The translations under genes were made by a program, and so were the position numbers. Below are positions 51,620 through 61,000 of a DNA stretch of 64,000 nt, piece by piece; the stretch's first letter is position 1, and every line of letters starts with the position of its first letter. A model generated the notes under the pieces. That model was given only the letters and a program-made list of their open reading frames with translations. It searched no databases and had not been told where the DNA came from. Source of the DNA: Flagellimonas sp. MMG031 (GTDB lineage Bacteria > Bacteroidota > Bacteroidia > Flavobacteriales > Flavobacteriaceae); assembly GCF_040112705.1 (NCBI RefSeq), contig NZ_CP157804.1:2226001-2290000 (forward strand), in the 5' to 3' direction.

Positions 51620-53176
51620 TCATGCGATATGGTTTTGTAAGTTATCGTTTTTCTTTGTTCTTTCATCCTCCCTTTCCCTGGAAAGAAAAGCGGTGTTCTT
51701 AAAATGGGAGACAATGGCCAAATAGGGGATGGCATACGTATAGGTCAACCCGAAATCACATTCGACGCCATTTGGCTTTATGGACTTGATGGTTCCTTTG
51801 TTCGTTGCGCCCTCTGGACCCTTGGGCGATTTCAATTCGATTTGATCGCCAATCCCCAATTCCTTGGGTACGACTTTTTCCATTTTTATAAATTTTGTTT
51901 TTTTCGAAACCATGAGGTCGTCGTTCCAGTCCTTTCCGTTTGATTTATGGATGTTGGCGGTAAAAGGGAGATACAGGCCGTTAATGGCGTCGAGTAAGGT
52001 CTTGAATACATTTTGTTGCCGTATGATATGGGTAGTATTGATTACTTCCTGTAAAGAGAATTCCAAAAGCAATTTATCGGAGAACCCCACACATCGAACC
52101 AAACCAAAAACATGGTTATCCCTACGGAGGTCAGAGGTCAATTTTTCCTCCAAGAGATTTTTGTGGGATGCAATCCGATTTCGCACTTTTTCAGTATAAT
52201 GGATGCTCAAACTGACATTGCCATTTTTGAACGAGGCTTCCGCATAGAGGTCCGTATTGTTTTGATTGATCAGGGCCGTAAAGATCTTTAGGTCATACTC
52301 ATGGCCAGATATGTCATTGTCCATGATGGATTTGAGTTCGAGGCCTTTATTTTGTAGCATTGGCGTAATCAATTGCATGAAGAATTGTAGTTTTTCCCTG
52401 TGCACGTTCCCACCGAAGGAAACGTAGAAATCATCCTTTTTGCCATGAAGTTCTTGGTAGGAAAGAAGGTCTATACCGCTTTCCCCGAAAATAATTCTGG
52501 TCGGCCTTGCCATGATTTTGGAATGAAAAAGAAAATGATCTTTTTGATTCAATACAAGACGGAACTTTTTTACTTTATTGTCGGCCCTTCTGCGGTAGGG
52601 CTTGTTATAGAGGATATAGTTTTTTGGGTCGCCCGCCAAATCATATTTGGGAAAGGCGATGTTGGCGATTCTACCGCCGTTGTCCCTAATGTGATAGGCA
52701 TTGAAAATGCGGCCCCTAAAGAGCGGACTGTTTATGGTAGCTTTGCAGATTCCCCGATGGATCCGTAAATAGTTTGAATTCCGTAACGGGACTATATTGT
52801 ATTTTTCTTCCAACGATTTTAAGAAAGCATTCGATTTTGTGATTTTGATAACGGTGTTCCCTAGATCGTAGGTTCGATTGGTTATTTCCAAACCGCTTTC
52901 TATGGCTTTGTAGAAATTGGCACTACGTTGCAAAAGGTATTTAAAGAACAGGCCCTTGTCGCAGGAATCGTTCCGGTTGAAGTAGGTCATGGGTTTGCGC
53001 ATCGTCTGCAGTACAATGCGGTCCTCGTCATTTTGAAACTCCATAGACCCGGCACTTTGTTGTACCAACTTGTATCCGTTCTGATGTAGGTACATCGGAA
53101 AATTAGCCTCTTCATTGATCTGGGCAATCAAATTTTTATAGTGTTGCGGGTTATCCCCGTAGTTTGGACTTTGCAT
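51620..53176 (-). CDS. Toprim-domain primase-like protein
   Basis: A 518-aa protein with a DUF3991-like N-terminal part and a Toprim domain: FGESGIDLLSY with Glu232, FGGNVHREK, and MDNDISGHEYD with Asp286 and Asp288. Toprim enzymes of this type act as primases or nickases on plasmids. No CHC2 zinc finger is seen (Cys72 and Cys144 are isolated). The last third contains an SH3-like stretch (IGDQIELKSPKGPEG). Four bases separate it from the small gene at 51614. Confidence 0.82.
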   Translation of the reverse strand: MQSPNYGDNPQHYKNLIAQINEEANFPMYLHQNGYKLVQQSAGSMEFQNDEDRIVLQTMRKPMTYFNRNDSCDKGLFFKYLLQRSANFYKAIESGLEITNRTYDLGNTVIKITKSNAFLKSLEEKYNIVPLRNSNYLRIHRGICKATINSPLFRGRIFNAYHIRDNGGRIANIAFPKYDLAGDPKNYILYNKPYRRRADNKVKKFRLVLNQKDHFLFHSKIMARPTRIIFGESGIDLLSYQELHGKKDDFYVSFGGNVHREKLQFFMQLITPMLQNKGLELKSIMDNDISGHEYDLKIFTALINQNNTDLYAEASFKNGNVSLSIHYTEKVRNRIASHKNLLEEKLTSDLRRDNHVFGLVRCVGFSDKLLLEFSLQEVINTTHIIRQQNVFKTLLDAINGLYLPFTANIHKSNGKDWNDDLMVSKKTKFIKMEKVVPKELGIGDQIELKSPKGPEGATNKGTIKSIKPNGVECDFGLTYTYAIPYLAIVSHFKNTAFLSREREDERTKKNDNLQNHIA

Positions 53177-53251
53177 GGAAAGGTTTTAAAATGGCCGACA
53201 CACCAAGCATGTCGGCCATTACATTGAGTTGGTAATTATTGGATTACATAC

Positions 53252-54073
53252 TTATGGCGTTGCTAGGCTGTTTCTTTTTTTTTCGCCGCTTACCGTTATC
53301 GCATCCTTGGTTTCCATATCCTTGACCTTTGCTTTTTCCAAAGATTTAGTAATAAAGCGCTCGGCTCTCGGGCTGTAGCTGACCATATAGGTCAAGGGCC
53401 CCTTCTTGGTTGCCTTGATCGTTATTTTCGTCTCCTTGCCCTGATTTAAGGAATCCGCCTGTTCTTGGGTCAATTGTTGCCCATAGAGATAGGTGCTGGA
53501 CGACAAAGCCGATTTTGTACGGATGTCGTTCAGTTTTGGCTCGTAATAGGCCAGTTTCGTGAACGATTCTCCATTGGAGGAACGGCCCTCAAAGGAAACG
53601 AACCGGCCCTCATTGACCATTTTGTCAAACTCGGCCTGTGTAAACTGGTGGTTGTATGCCTTGGCCTGGGCCAAGGTTACCTCCTCCTTGCGCTTGATTT
53701 GAACATCCAATCGGGAACCAGAAGTGGGGCTGTATACCATTTGCACCATTTTAACGCTTTCCTTGATGACACCATCTTTTGGATACGCGGATTTATGGAG
53801 GTATTCTTCCCCTCTTACGATGGCATCCTGCACATTCTCGGGGAGCTTGGCAAAACTGATATACGCACCTTCAAGCCGTTCTTTGGCCTCGCCCAACGCA
53901 AATCGCTGCGCAGGAGACTTTTGCATTTCGAGATATTCGCTCTGCTTATCGATTTCAAAGGTCAGATTGTCGGCCGTCTTCACTTTGTACGTTGTGTCGT
54001 TGACGGCGACCGCATCGCCTTTCTGCCATGCCTGATTGAGTTTTACGAACACTTTTTCTACTTGTTTTTCCAT
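53252..54073 (-). CDS. DUF3945/DUF4099-like plasmid protein
   Basis: A 273-aa protein beginning at ATG 54073 with EKVFVKLNQAWQKGDAVAVND, then repeats of hydrophilic beta-alpha units. The second half shows LTQEQADSLNQGKETKITIKATK, similar to the DUF3945 family of conjugative element proteins with a typical LT.EQa..L..G motif. Function unknown. A stem-loop and two TTCCTTAAC motifs lie in its leader. Confidence 0.7.
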   Translation of the reverse strand: MEKQVEKVFVKLNQAWQKGDAVAVNDTTYKVKTADNLTFEIDKQSEYLEMQKSPAQRFALGEAKERLEGAYISFAKLPENVQDAIVRGEEYLHKSAYPKDGVIKESVKMVQMVYSPTSGSRLDVQIKRKEEVTLAQAKAYNHQFTQAEFDKMVNEGRFVSFEGRSSNGESFTKLAYYEPKLNDIRTKSALSSSTYLYGQQLTQEQADSLNQGKETKITIKATKKGPLTYMVSYSPRAERFITKSLEKAKVKDMETKDAITVSGEKKRNSLATP

Positions 54074-54092
54074 TTTTGAGTGATTTTTAATT

Positions 54093-54101
54093 GTTAAGGA
54101 A
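54093..54101 (-). repeat. TTCCTTAAC leader motif, copy 1
   Basis: On the minus strand TTCCTTAAC lies 20 bases upstream of the DUF3945-like start and is followed by TCACTC. The same motif precedes the helicase gene at 58054 and occurs again at 54152. Confidence 0.5.
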
Positions 54102-54151
54102 TTTTTAATTAAGTACTTTTGAGTAACGAGCATTTCAGGAGTGATTTGCTA

Positions 54152-54160
54152 GTTAAGGAA
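54152..54160 (-). repeat. TTCCTTAAC leader motif, copy 2
   Basis: A second TTCCTTAAC in the same leader, followed after seven bases by ATCACTC, 79 bases upstream of the start at 54073. The pair may be operators or remnants of a duplicated leader. Confidence 0.45.
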
Positions 54161-54161
54161 C

Positions 54162-54198
54162 GGAAAAGGGGCGGGAGCGCCCTTTTTCCATTTTTTTT
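54162..54198. terminator. Strong GC stem-loop with T-run on the plus strand
   Basis: GGAAAAGGGGCG-GGAG-CGCCCTTTTTCC (54162-54189) pairs over 12 positions with one G-T wobble. An A and eight T follow at 54190-54198, so on the plus strand it is a classic intrinsic terminator. No plus-strand gene ends here. On the minus strand it lies between two genes and may stabilise or separate their transcripts. Confidence 0.55.
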
Positions 54199-55423
54199 AT
54201 AGTGCGATTCTATATTCTTTCAACTGCACCTCCTTTCCGCTTTTGGATCGATGTTCCATGGTCTCCCATTCCGAATACCAATTACCGGACTTGGGTTTTA
54301 GAATATCTATCGCCTTGTTCAAATAGTTTTTATAGTACGACCAGACCAAAAGTTTAATGGCGTTCGTCTCCAAGGGCAATCGCACCTTGATACTTTCCTC
54401 GTTTTTGGAAACCGAGATTCCGTACCGGTTCAATCGATGCTGGTCGAGTATGTTGTTATATCTTAAAAAGCTTTGGGCCAGTTCCTTATTGTACCTTTTC
54501 GTATGGTCATAAAATCTGGAAAAGGCTTTTTTGTCGCCAATAGGGAATCTTAGTACCATATCCCTGTCCGTCAACGACAATTTGAATCCGGAATCCTTTA
54601 TGAAGGTTATGAAATGAAGGTCCCGTAAATAACCTTCTATTTTCTTTTCTCCGGTAAAACTAAGCATAATCTTGTCCACTTTAACGGTTTGCCGTATTTG
54701 AAAAAGAATATCGGTTGTTTGTGAATTTATTTCTCCCAACGCCATATACACCACGTTTTTCAATTGGAATTTTTTATGAAAGGCCAAGGCCTCCTTGGGA
54801 TTCTTGAAAAGAAAGAGTCCGTCAATTTTCTTGGGTATATTGGAATACCATAAGGCATGCTTCGCAGCTGATTCCCGGTAGGGGGCCACATTTTTGCCCG
54901 CGTCGACGAAATACCCGCAAACGGTATTCTGCATATTGAACAGGGGGAAAAGAATCTCCCCTTTTTCGTTTAGGAACATACGGCCGGTAAAAGAGGGTAA
55001 ATCGGCAGCATCACCGTACAGGCCTTCGCCATTATTTTGGATGGGAAGTCTATAAGAATCGAAATGATTGAAATCCTTGGGCACTTTTTTGAACTCACCC
55101 TTCCAATCCCTTGATATGGTCAAAGCGTCAGTCTCCAATACCTTTGTATGGTAGGCCGCTACCTTGTCCCATAGCATTTCTTTTTGTACGCCCTCAATTT
55201 TCGAGACGTGTTCGGTGATCAGATCTGTTGCCGAGAGTTTTTCCTTCGGACGTTGGGCCTTATAGTACAAAAAGCCCTCTTCTGTATATATGACTATATA
55301 ATACAGTCCGGCATTTTCGAAAATGCGATGGGTCTTTTCCGTTCGAATACTTTGGAAACCCAAGTGTTCAAAAAGTTTGGGGAGATGAATCCTATAGTCT
55401 TCCACAAGCCATTTGTTCATCAT
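54197..55423 (-). CDS. Degenerate Toprim/primase-like protein
   Basis: A 408-aa protein with the layout of the primase at 51620: an N-terminal EDYRIHLPKLFEHLGFQSI part, a middle with SFTGRMFLNEKGEILFPLF, and a section GLFLFKNPKEALAFHKKFQ that aligns with the Toprim FGESGIDLLSYQEL strand. The catalytic acidic residues are replaced (for example SFTGEK where DND is expected). I infer an inactive relative, which might regulate or load the primase. The -33/-7 promoter for it lies at 55450-55480. Confidence 0.6.
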   Translation of the reverse strand: MMNKWLVEDYRIHLPKLFEHLGFQSIRTEKTHRIFENAGLYYIVIYTEEGFLYYKAQRPKEKLSATDLITEHVSKIEGVQKEMLWDKVAAYHTKVLETDALTISRDWKGEFKKVPKDFNHFDSYRLPIQNNGEGLYGDAADLPSFTGRMFLNEKGEILFPLFNMQNTVCGYFVDAGKNVAPYRESAAKHALWYSNIPKKIDGLFLFKNPKEALAFHKKFQLKNVVYMALGEINSQTTDILFQIRQTVKVDKIMLSFTGEKKIEGYLRDLHFITFIKDSGFKLSLTDRDMVLRFPIGDKKAFSRFYDHTKRYNKELAQSFLRYNNILDQHRLNRYGISVSKNEESIKVRLPLETNAIKLLVWSYYKNYLNKAIDILKPKSGNWYSEWETMEHRSKSGKEVQLKEYRIAL

Positions 55424-55435
55424 ATCCTATTAATG

Positions 55436-55466
55436 TTTGTGTATTTGCATTAAAATAATATATTTG
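55436..55466 (+). promoter_or_regulatory. Promoter of the M23 operon
   Basis: TTTG (55436-55439), 19 bases, TATATTTG (55459-55466) exactly match the Bacteroidota consensus -33 TTTG and -7 TAnnTTTG. The predicted start is about 55472, 12 bases before the ATG at 55484. Confidence 0.8.
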
Positions 55467-55480
55467 CTTATAAATACAAA
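55450..55480 (-). promoter_or_regulatory. Promoter of the minus-strand gene at 55423, overlapping the plus promoter
   Basis: On the minus strand TTTG (55480-55477), 19 bases, TATTTTAA (55457-55450) match -33 and most of -7. The -7 elements of this and the plus-strand promoter are separated by one base and each lies inside the other's footprint, so RNA polymerase could not bind both at once. Confidence 0.65.
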
Positions 55481-55483
55481 TAT

Positions 55484-56323
55484 ATGAATTTTTTTGAATT
55501 CACAACATTTCGAACAAAAAATATCATCTTGGGCATTTGGGAATGCTTGAAACAATTGGGAAGAAAGGAGTTGGCCTATCTTCTTTTATTGACGCTTGTA
55601 TGCCTTGTGTATTTTGTACAGGGAGATCACAAGATGTCGGAAACGAGACTGCATGACGCCACCGTTGCCATGGCCCAGTATCAAGAACGCCTAAAACTGA
55701 ATATAAATTCCGATTATGGCGATTCACTGACCGTTCAAAAAGAGCGGGAACAACTACTGATGGCCATCGAGGAACGCATCGTGACGTATCTCTATCAAAT
55801 TCCCGATTATTCCTATATAGGTTCACTGGAAACGTACTTGAAATGTCGCCACGTACTATTGGAGCAACTCCCTTCCGCCGTTCCCTTGGAAAAAGGAGAT
55901 TATATACTTTCGAGCGATTACGGTATTCGGAGCCATCCGATTTCCGGAAAGACAAAAAAACATTTTGGAATCGATTTGGCCGCATCCAACGGCAAACCCG
56001 TCTACGCATCGGCCTCCGGTATCATTACCGATATTTTCTATTCCGATAAGGGCTATGGAACCCATATCATAATCAAGCACCGATTCGGTTTTCAGACCCT
56101 TTATGGGCATCTGGATAAAGTTTTGGCCCATAAGGGCCAAAAGGTCGAACAGCATGAACTCATCGCTACCGTGGGAAGTTCGGGAAGTTCCACTGGCTAC
56201 CACTTACATTACGAGACCATCAAAAATCAAGTAAAGATCGATCCGAGACCCTCACTTGCCTTAAAGAAGAAGATATATGAACATGTAATCCAAATAAATC
56301 CAAATAAAGATGGAGAAGAATAG
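55484..56323 (+). CDS. M23/LytM-type peptidoglycan peptidase
   Basis: A 279-aa protein with one N-terminal TM helix (AYLLLLTLVCLVYFV) and a C-terminal M23 domain with the zinc site: DYGIRSHPISG, His160-xxx-Asp164 (HFGID), His209 and HLH (240-242). All catalytic residues are present. It may open peptidoglycan for the transfer channel or be released to attack the recipient. Its last 14 bases overlap the next gene. Confidence 0.87.
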   Translation: MNFFEFTTFRTKNIILGIWECLKQLGRKELAYLLLLTLVCLVYFVQGDHKMSETRLHDATVAMAQYQERLKLNINSDYGDSLTVQKEREQLLMAIEERIVTYLYQIPDYSYIGSLETYLKCRHVLLEQLPSAVPLEKGDYILSSDYGIRSHPISGKTKKHFGIDLAASNGKPVYASASGIITDIFYSDKGYGTHIIIKHRFGFQTLYGHLDKVLAHKGQKVEQHELIATVGSSGSSTGYHLHYETIKNQVKIDPRPSLALKKKIYEHVIQINPNKDGEE

Positions 56324-57584
56324 CATAAAACGTTGGCAGAAGGTACTGCGTTCGGCAAGAAGGCTGTACCATTCCGTAAATAACTATAGGATGAGCGCTA
56401 AAGACCCCGATTTCAGGGATTTCAGCCTTCTGGAATACGACAAAGTAACACCTGAAGAGGTAAACGATGCGAAACGATTGGGTTTCATGAAACAACTCCA
56501 GCTTGCAAAAAGGGGATATGTAGATAAGAACCTTAAATTACAATTGGTAGCCGCAAAACGGAAAGAACGTTTTATAGAACAAGACCACAAGATTGTTCCC
56601 TTCGGAAATCTTCGGGTCATGGAAGGGGAAAAGCTAGTGGCCATGATGCAATTGGGCTTTGACACCCTTAACGAAACTTTCTGCGTAGCCTATCGCAATC
56701 ATGAAAATATTCCCCTATGGAAACCTTATGACACGGTAAGATTGGAACGGTACTTTGGTGCACTGCATCCGGAAATGGGCAATAAACTTAAATTAAGCCA
56801 TATTTTTTTCGATATAGGTGCTCTGAAAGTCGGCCAAGATTACAAATTGGCGATTTGTCGGGTCTATAATGATGCCGTTCGGCAAACATTTCATAGCAAC
56901 ACCTATTTTCAAAATAGTATTTCCTCCCCAAAGGAAGACCTATTAGTGAACCCCAAAAACTATTTTGGCCAGCAATTTTATCTGTCCTTGTCGCAAGGGA
57001 AGGAAACCATAATGACATTGACCGAGGCGACCGACCTTTATTTTGTTTTTCAGTCATTTATGGAAACGGCACCGAAACAGGAATCCATTTATTTTGAAAA
57101 GCAAGAGTTTAAGAAGCGATTTCTCGATAGCGGAATTATAGTATTGGCCCATCTTAAACATGGACTCCGCCTAGGGGTTCAAAATGGAACGTTACAGATA
57201 GGGAAACATGACGGGGCAAATGGAAAGGGGCGTTTACGCTGGGAAAATTTTGAAAGCCGGATGCAATCGGGTTCGCTCTCGGCCATTGAAAAGTACTATA
57301 TATCGAAAGAGGTCATTTCAAAAAAGAACTTTTTGGTCGAAACGGATGCCATTTCCTTGAAATCCGACACCAATGAGGCCAGTCTAAAAAAGCACTATGG
57401 CACAGGAAAATGGCATTTTTTGGAAGGGAAACATCATCGGTCAGCAATGAATTCCAGACCGGTTGACGACTCGGTATTGGAACACATCAACCGAACCTAT
57501 TCCCGAAGTACTAATTTCCAAACTGCGTTGGCAAAACTTCAAAAAAATCAAACCATACAAACTGCACAAATAAAACAACAATAG
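56310..57584 (+). CDS. Unknown conserved-element protein, 424 aa
   Basis: A 424-aa basic protein with no recognised family. The N terminus is Arg/Lys-rich (KRWQKVLRSARRLYHS), the middle has IFFDIGALKVGQDYKLAICRVYND and LSQGKETIMTL, and the tail is Gln/Thr-rich. It overlaps the peptidase gene by 14 bases and is followed after one base by another unknown gene, so the three are co-transcribed with the helicase gene after 40 bases. Confidence 0.6.
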   Translation: MEKNSIKRWQKVLRSARRLYHSVNNYRMSAKDPDFRDFSLLEYDKVTPEEVNDAKRLGFMKQLQLAKRGYVDKNLKLQLVAAKRKERFIEQDHKIVPFGNLRVMEGEKLVAMMQLGFDTLNETFCVAYRNHENIPLWKPYDTVRLERYFGALHPEMGNKLKLSHIFFDIGALKVGQDYKLAICRVYNDAVRQTFHSNTYFQNSISSPKEDLLVNPKNYFGQQFYLSLSQGKETIMTLTEATDLYFVFQSFMETAPKQESIYFEKQEFKKRFLDSGIIVLAHLKHGLRLGVQNGTLQIGKHDGANGKGRLRWENFESRMQSGSLSAIEKYYISKEVISKKNFLVETDAISLKSDTNEASLKKHYGTGKWHFLEGKHHRSAMNSRPVDDSVLEHINRTYSRSTNFQTALAKLQKNQTIQTAQIKQQ

Positions 57585-57585
57585 C

Positions 57586-58035
57586 ATGGATCGGAATATG
57601 CTTATACATCAGGGCAACACCTTTGAGAAGGTAATGGAAACCATCGATTTTACCTACTACATGGATTTTAGCGAAGGGGACGATAACGGCAGTGTTATTC
57701 TATTCGATAGGGAAACACAAAAGTTGGTTTCGGATAACTATATGGCGAACCGTGATTTGTACGAAAACCTTTTGTACTACAATTACGAATGGATTTGTAA
57801 AAGGCTCAGATATGCCAGAAAATGTATGGTCGAAGAACACGGAATCGACCTTGCCAAGGAATATTTTCTCAAACATGAAAAAGAGTTCCAGGGAATTCTT
57901 TGCAGGTCTGAAAATATAACGGACAAATGCAATATGGCTTTACAAAAGGACTTGGGTTTTACGCTCTCAAGAAATGATCTGCAAGAAGTTCGCAAGCTTC
58001 TGAACAGTAACCAAAACAAAGGATTAATTATGTAA
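57586..58035 (+). CDS. Unknown protein, 149 aa
   Basis: A 149-aa protein beginning MDRNMLIHQGNTFEKVM and rich in helix; the C-terminal half reads KCNMALQKDLGFTLSRNDLQEV. No family is recognised. It starts one base after the stop of the previous gene and ends 40 bases before the helicase. A second in-frame ATG at 57598 could be used. Confidence 0.6.
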   Translation: MDRNMLIHQGNTFEKVMETIDFTYYMDFSEGDDNGSVILFDRETQKLVSDNYMANRDLYENLLYYNYEWICKRLRYARKCMVEEHGIDLAKEYFLKHEKEFQGILCRSENITDKCNMALQKDLGFTLSRNDLQEVRKLLNSNQNKGLIM

Positions 58036-58053
58036 CATAACCATCCGATCAAG

Positions 58054-58062
58054 TTCCTTAAC
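58054..58062 (+). repeat. TTCCTTAAC leader motif, copy 3
   Basis: TTCCTTAAC followed by TCACTCACTC and AAA directly before the helicase ATG. The same combination precedes the DUF3945-like gene on the other strand, giving two distant genes with the same leader. Confidence 0.5.
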
Positions 58063-58075
58063 TCACTCACTCAAA

Positions 58076-61000
58076 ATGAAATACTCAAAAAAGAAGTACC
58101 TGGATTATTTGGTCAGGACGATTGAAGCACTCCACAGTCCTGAAAATCAATCCCATTTTTTCATCAACAATCCAGGATTCGGAAATATCTTCGACATTCT
58201 AAAAAATGATGCCTACCGGGCACAGCTCATTAGGATATTGGAGAAATATTATGGCGAAGAATACACAAACACCATTATCGGTAGCCTAAAAAAAGGATCG
58301 CTTAATTCTTTTTACACCCCCGAGCCGATTATCGATGCAATATCCCACTATTTAAAAACCCAAGGGTCCTTTACTCCTAAAACCATTCTTGAGCCAAGCG
58401 CCGGTAACGGGCTGTTCATTCGGGAATTGTTGAGGCGCTATCCCTCCGCGAAGTTTACCGCTTTTGAAAAGGAGATACTAACCGTACGAATATTGGAGCA
58501 CAACTTCAGGTTCCGGCAGCGGGTCAAAATCTTCGGCGTTCCCTTTGAAAACCTTTCCCGGACCGATGCTGCGAAAAGCTATGACCTGGTCATCAGCAAT
58601 GTGCCCTTTGGGGACAATAAAATATTCGACAGCGGTCTAATGGGCCATCCGTTACAAACCAAGATTTCCAGAAATATCCATTCCTATTTTGTCTACAGAA
58701 GTCTTGAATGTCTAAAACCTTCAGGTGTTTCCATTTTGATATGCACCAAGAATTTTATGGACAGGACCAAATACGTTCCAATTCGGGAGCATATCATCAA
58801 GCGAAACAATTTTATGGGTGGGGTGCGTCTGCCCGATACTACGTTTTCCAAAGAGAACACGGCTATTGTAACGGATATTCTGGTTTTCCAAAATAACCGG
58901 CGTATTGAAACTTCGAACGAACAGAAGAAAATAAACAGCTTGTTTGCCAACAGTTCAGAGCAAACCGTAGGGAAAAATAATGTTCAGATAAACGACTACT
59001 ATACCGAATATACCTCCCAAATTATTGGAACTATCGAAGAAGGCGGTCTCTACAACAATGCGGACTACACCGTAAAAAGCGATAAAGGCTTGGCGCATAT
59101 CGCTCTTGAAATCAAAGCGTTGATGGCAGGATTTACCGTGCAACCAAAGGCGCAAAAAAAGGCCACAATTCCGGCCATTGCCCCAAAACCTAAAGAAACC
59201 TCGCAGGCGGAAGAAACGGCCATCGGTATTTCCGGTGCTGACGATCCCGAACTTAAACCTGGAAATCTGACCATCAAGCAACAAAAACTCTATAAAGTAG
59301 AAGAGGAAAACGGTTTACGGTTATTGAAAGTAAAGCCCCGGGAGTTCGATAGGCTGTCAAAAATAATAGCGCTGCGGGATACCTATTTCAAATTTTTACG
59401 GGCACCCGAAGAACAGATCGACAAGGTAAGGGACGAGCTAGACTATCAATACGATGCCTTCAATTTCCAGTACGGGCGGCTCCATGACAAAGCCAACTAT
59501 CCCTTTGTGACCTTGGATATTCAGGGGCCTTTGATTTTGGGGCTGGAAACACCGAAAGACGGAAACTTTATCAAATCGGAGGTTTTCAATAAATCATTCC
59601 GGTCGATTTCAAAAGAAAAGCCGCAAGAGCCGAAGAAAGTGCTCAGCTTGGAAGATGCCATTTATTATTCCCTGAACAAATTCAATCGAATAAAATTGGA
59701 TTCCCTGGTTTCGAACACGGGCATGGAACAGGACGAAATCATAAAAAAGGCTTTGGATCTGCAACTATTGTTTTTGGACCCGAAGGAGCAGGGATGGGAA
59801 CTGGCCCCCAAGTTCCTGTTTTTATCGGGAACCATTTACGAAAAACTGAATGCCTATCGCAAAAACGATTTTGGGGAATATCAGTCCTATGTGGACAAAT
59901 CCTATATCGAACGTACTGTTGTTGCCTTGGAAAAGGTAAAGCCACCGATGACCCCTTACGAGGATCTGGATATCAAACTCCATGAACCGTGGTTTCCCAT
60001 TGAATATACCCAAGCCTTCATTTTCGACACCTACCGCTCCTTGGTACATATCGCCTATAACGAGAGTACCTCCAAGTACATGGTCAAAATCGAAAAGACG
60101 GATTATGAGTATATCAAAAAATTCAGCGTGCGTACGGAACATCGCTATTACAATTTCAAAGAGATATTGGAAGGCGCATTGAACTCCACCATACCCTACG
60201 TCACAAAAGGCTCGAAACAATATAAGCGCACGGACAAGGCGAAAATGCAGGAAATACGCATCAAGTTCGACCTTATTTACAAGGAGTTTACCGCATACAT
60301 CTTGGGCAAGCCTGAAATCAAGGCGCAATTGGAGCGTATTTTTTACAATACCTACGATGCCCAGGTCCATCCGAAATACGACGGTGACTACCTTCATTTT
60401 GAAGGGCTGCAATATTTTACCCCGTACAAAAGCCAAATGGATACGGTTGCGGGAATCATCGTAAACCAAGGCCTTTTGGTCAACAAGGAAGTCGGTTTTG
60501 GAAAAACCTTGGATATTGCCCTTACGACCCAGAAACTAAAGGAGCTGAACCTCTCGGAAAAGACATTGGTCATCGGTCTTCGCTCCACCGTGGTGCAATT
60601 GGAACGGGAGTTGTTAAATGCATTTCCCACGATGAAACTATTGGTGGCCCATGATAAGGTAGTAAACGGGAAGACAAAGCGAGACACCTTTTTTAAGAAA
60701 ATAAAAAATGGCCGGCATGACGTCGTGCTGATGAGTCATGACACGTTTAAGTTCATACCCCAATCCCCCGAGATCATCCATGAAATCATAAGCGAGGAGC
60801 TGGCAAACCTTGAACGCGACCTTAGCGTAATCAACGAAAATAAATACGATGTAGGCAAAAGGGTGCTCAAAGGTCTGGAGAAACGAAAGGAAAACCTGAA
60901 CGTAACCTTGGAGCAGGTCTATTACCAGATCAAAAGCAAACAGAACGATGCCATCGATTTTGAGCAGATGGGGTTTGAACATATTATGGTAGATGAATCC

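Noticed and set aside
53465..54079. Plus-strand frame of 204 codons opposite the DUF3945-like gene
   Set aside because: It lies wholly antisense to a gene with better composition and shows a Phe/Leu/His-rich shadow pattern.
59822..60469. Minus-strand frame of 215 codons inside the helicase gene
   Set aside because: Antisense to conserved sequence, no recognisable domain.
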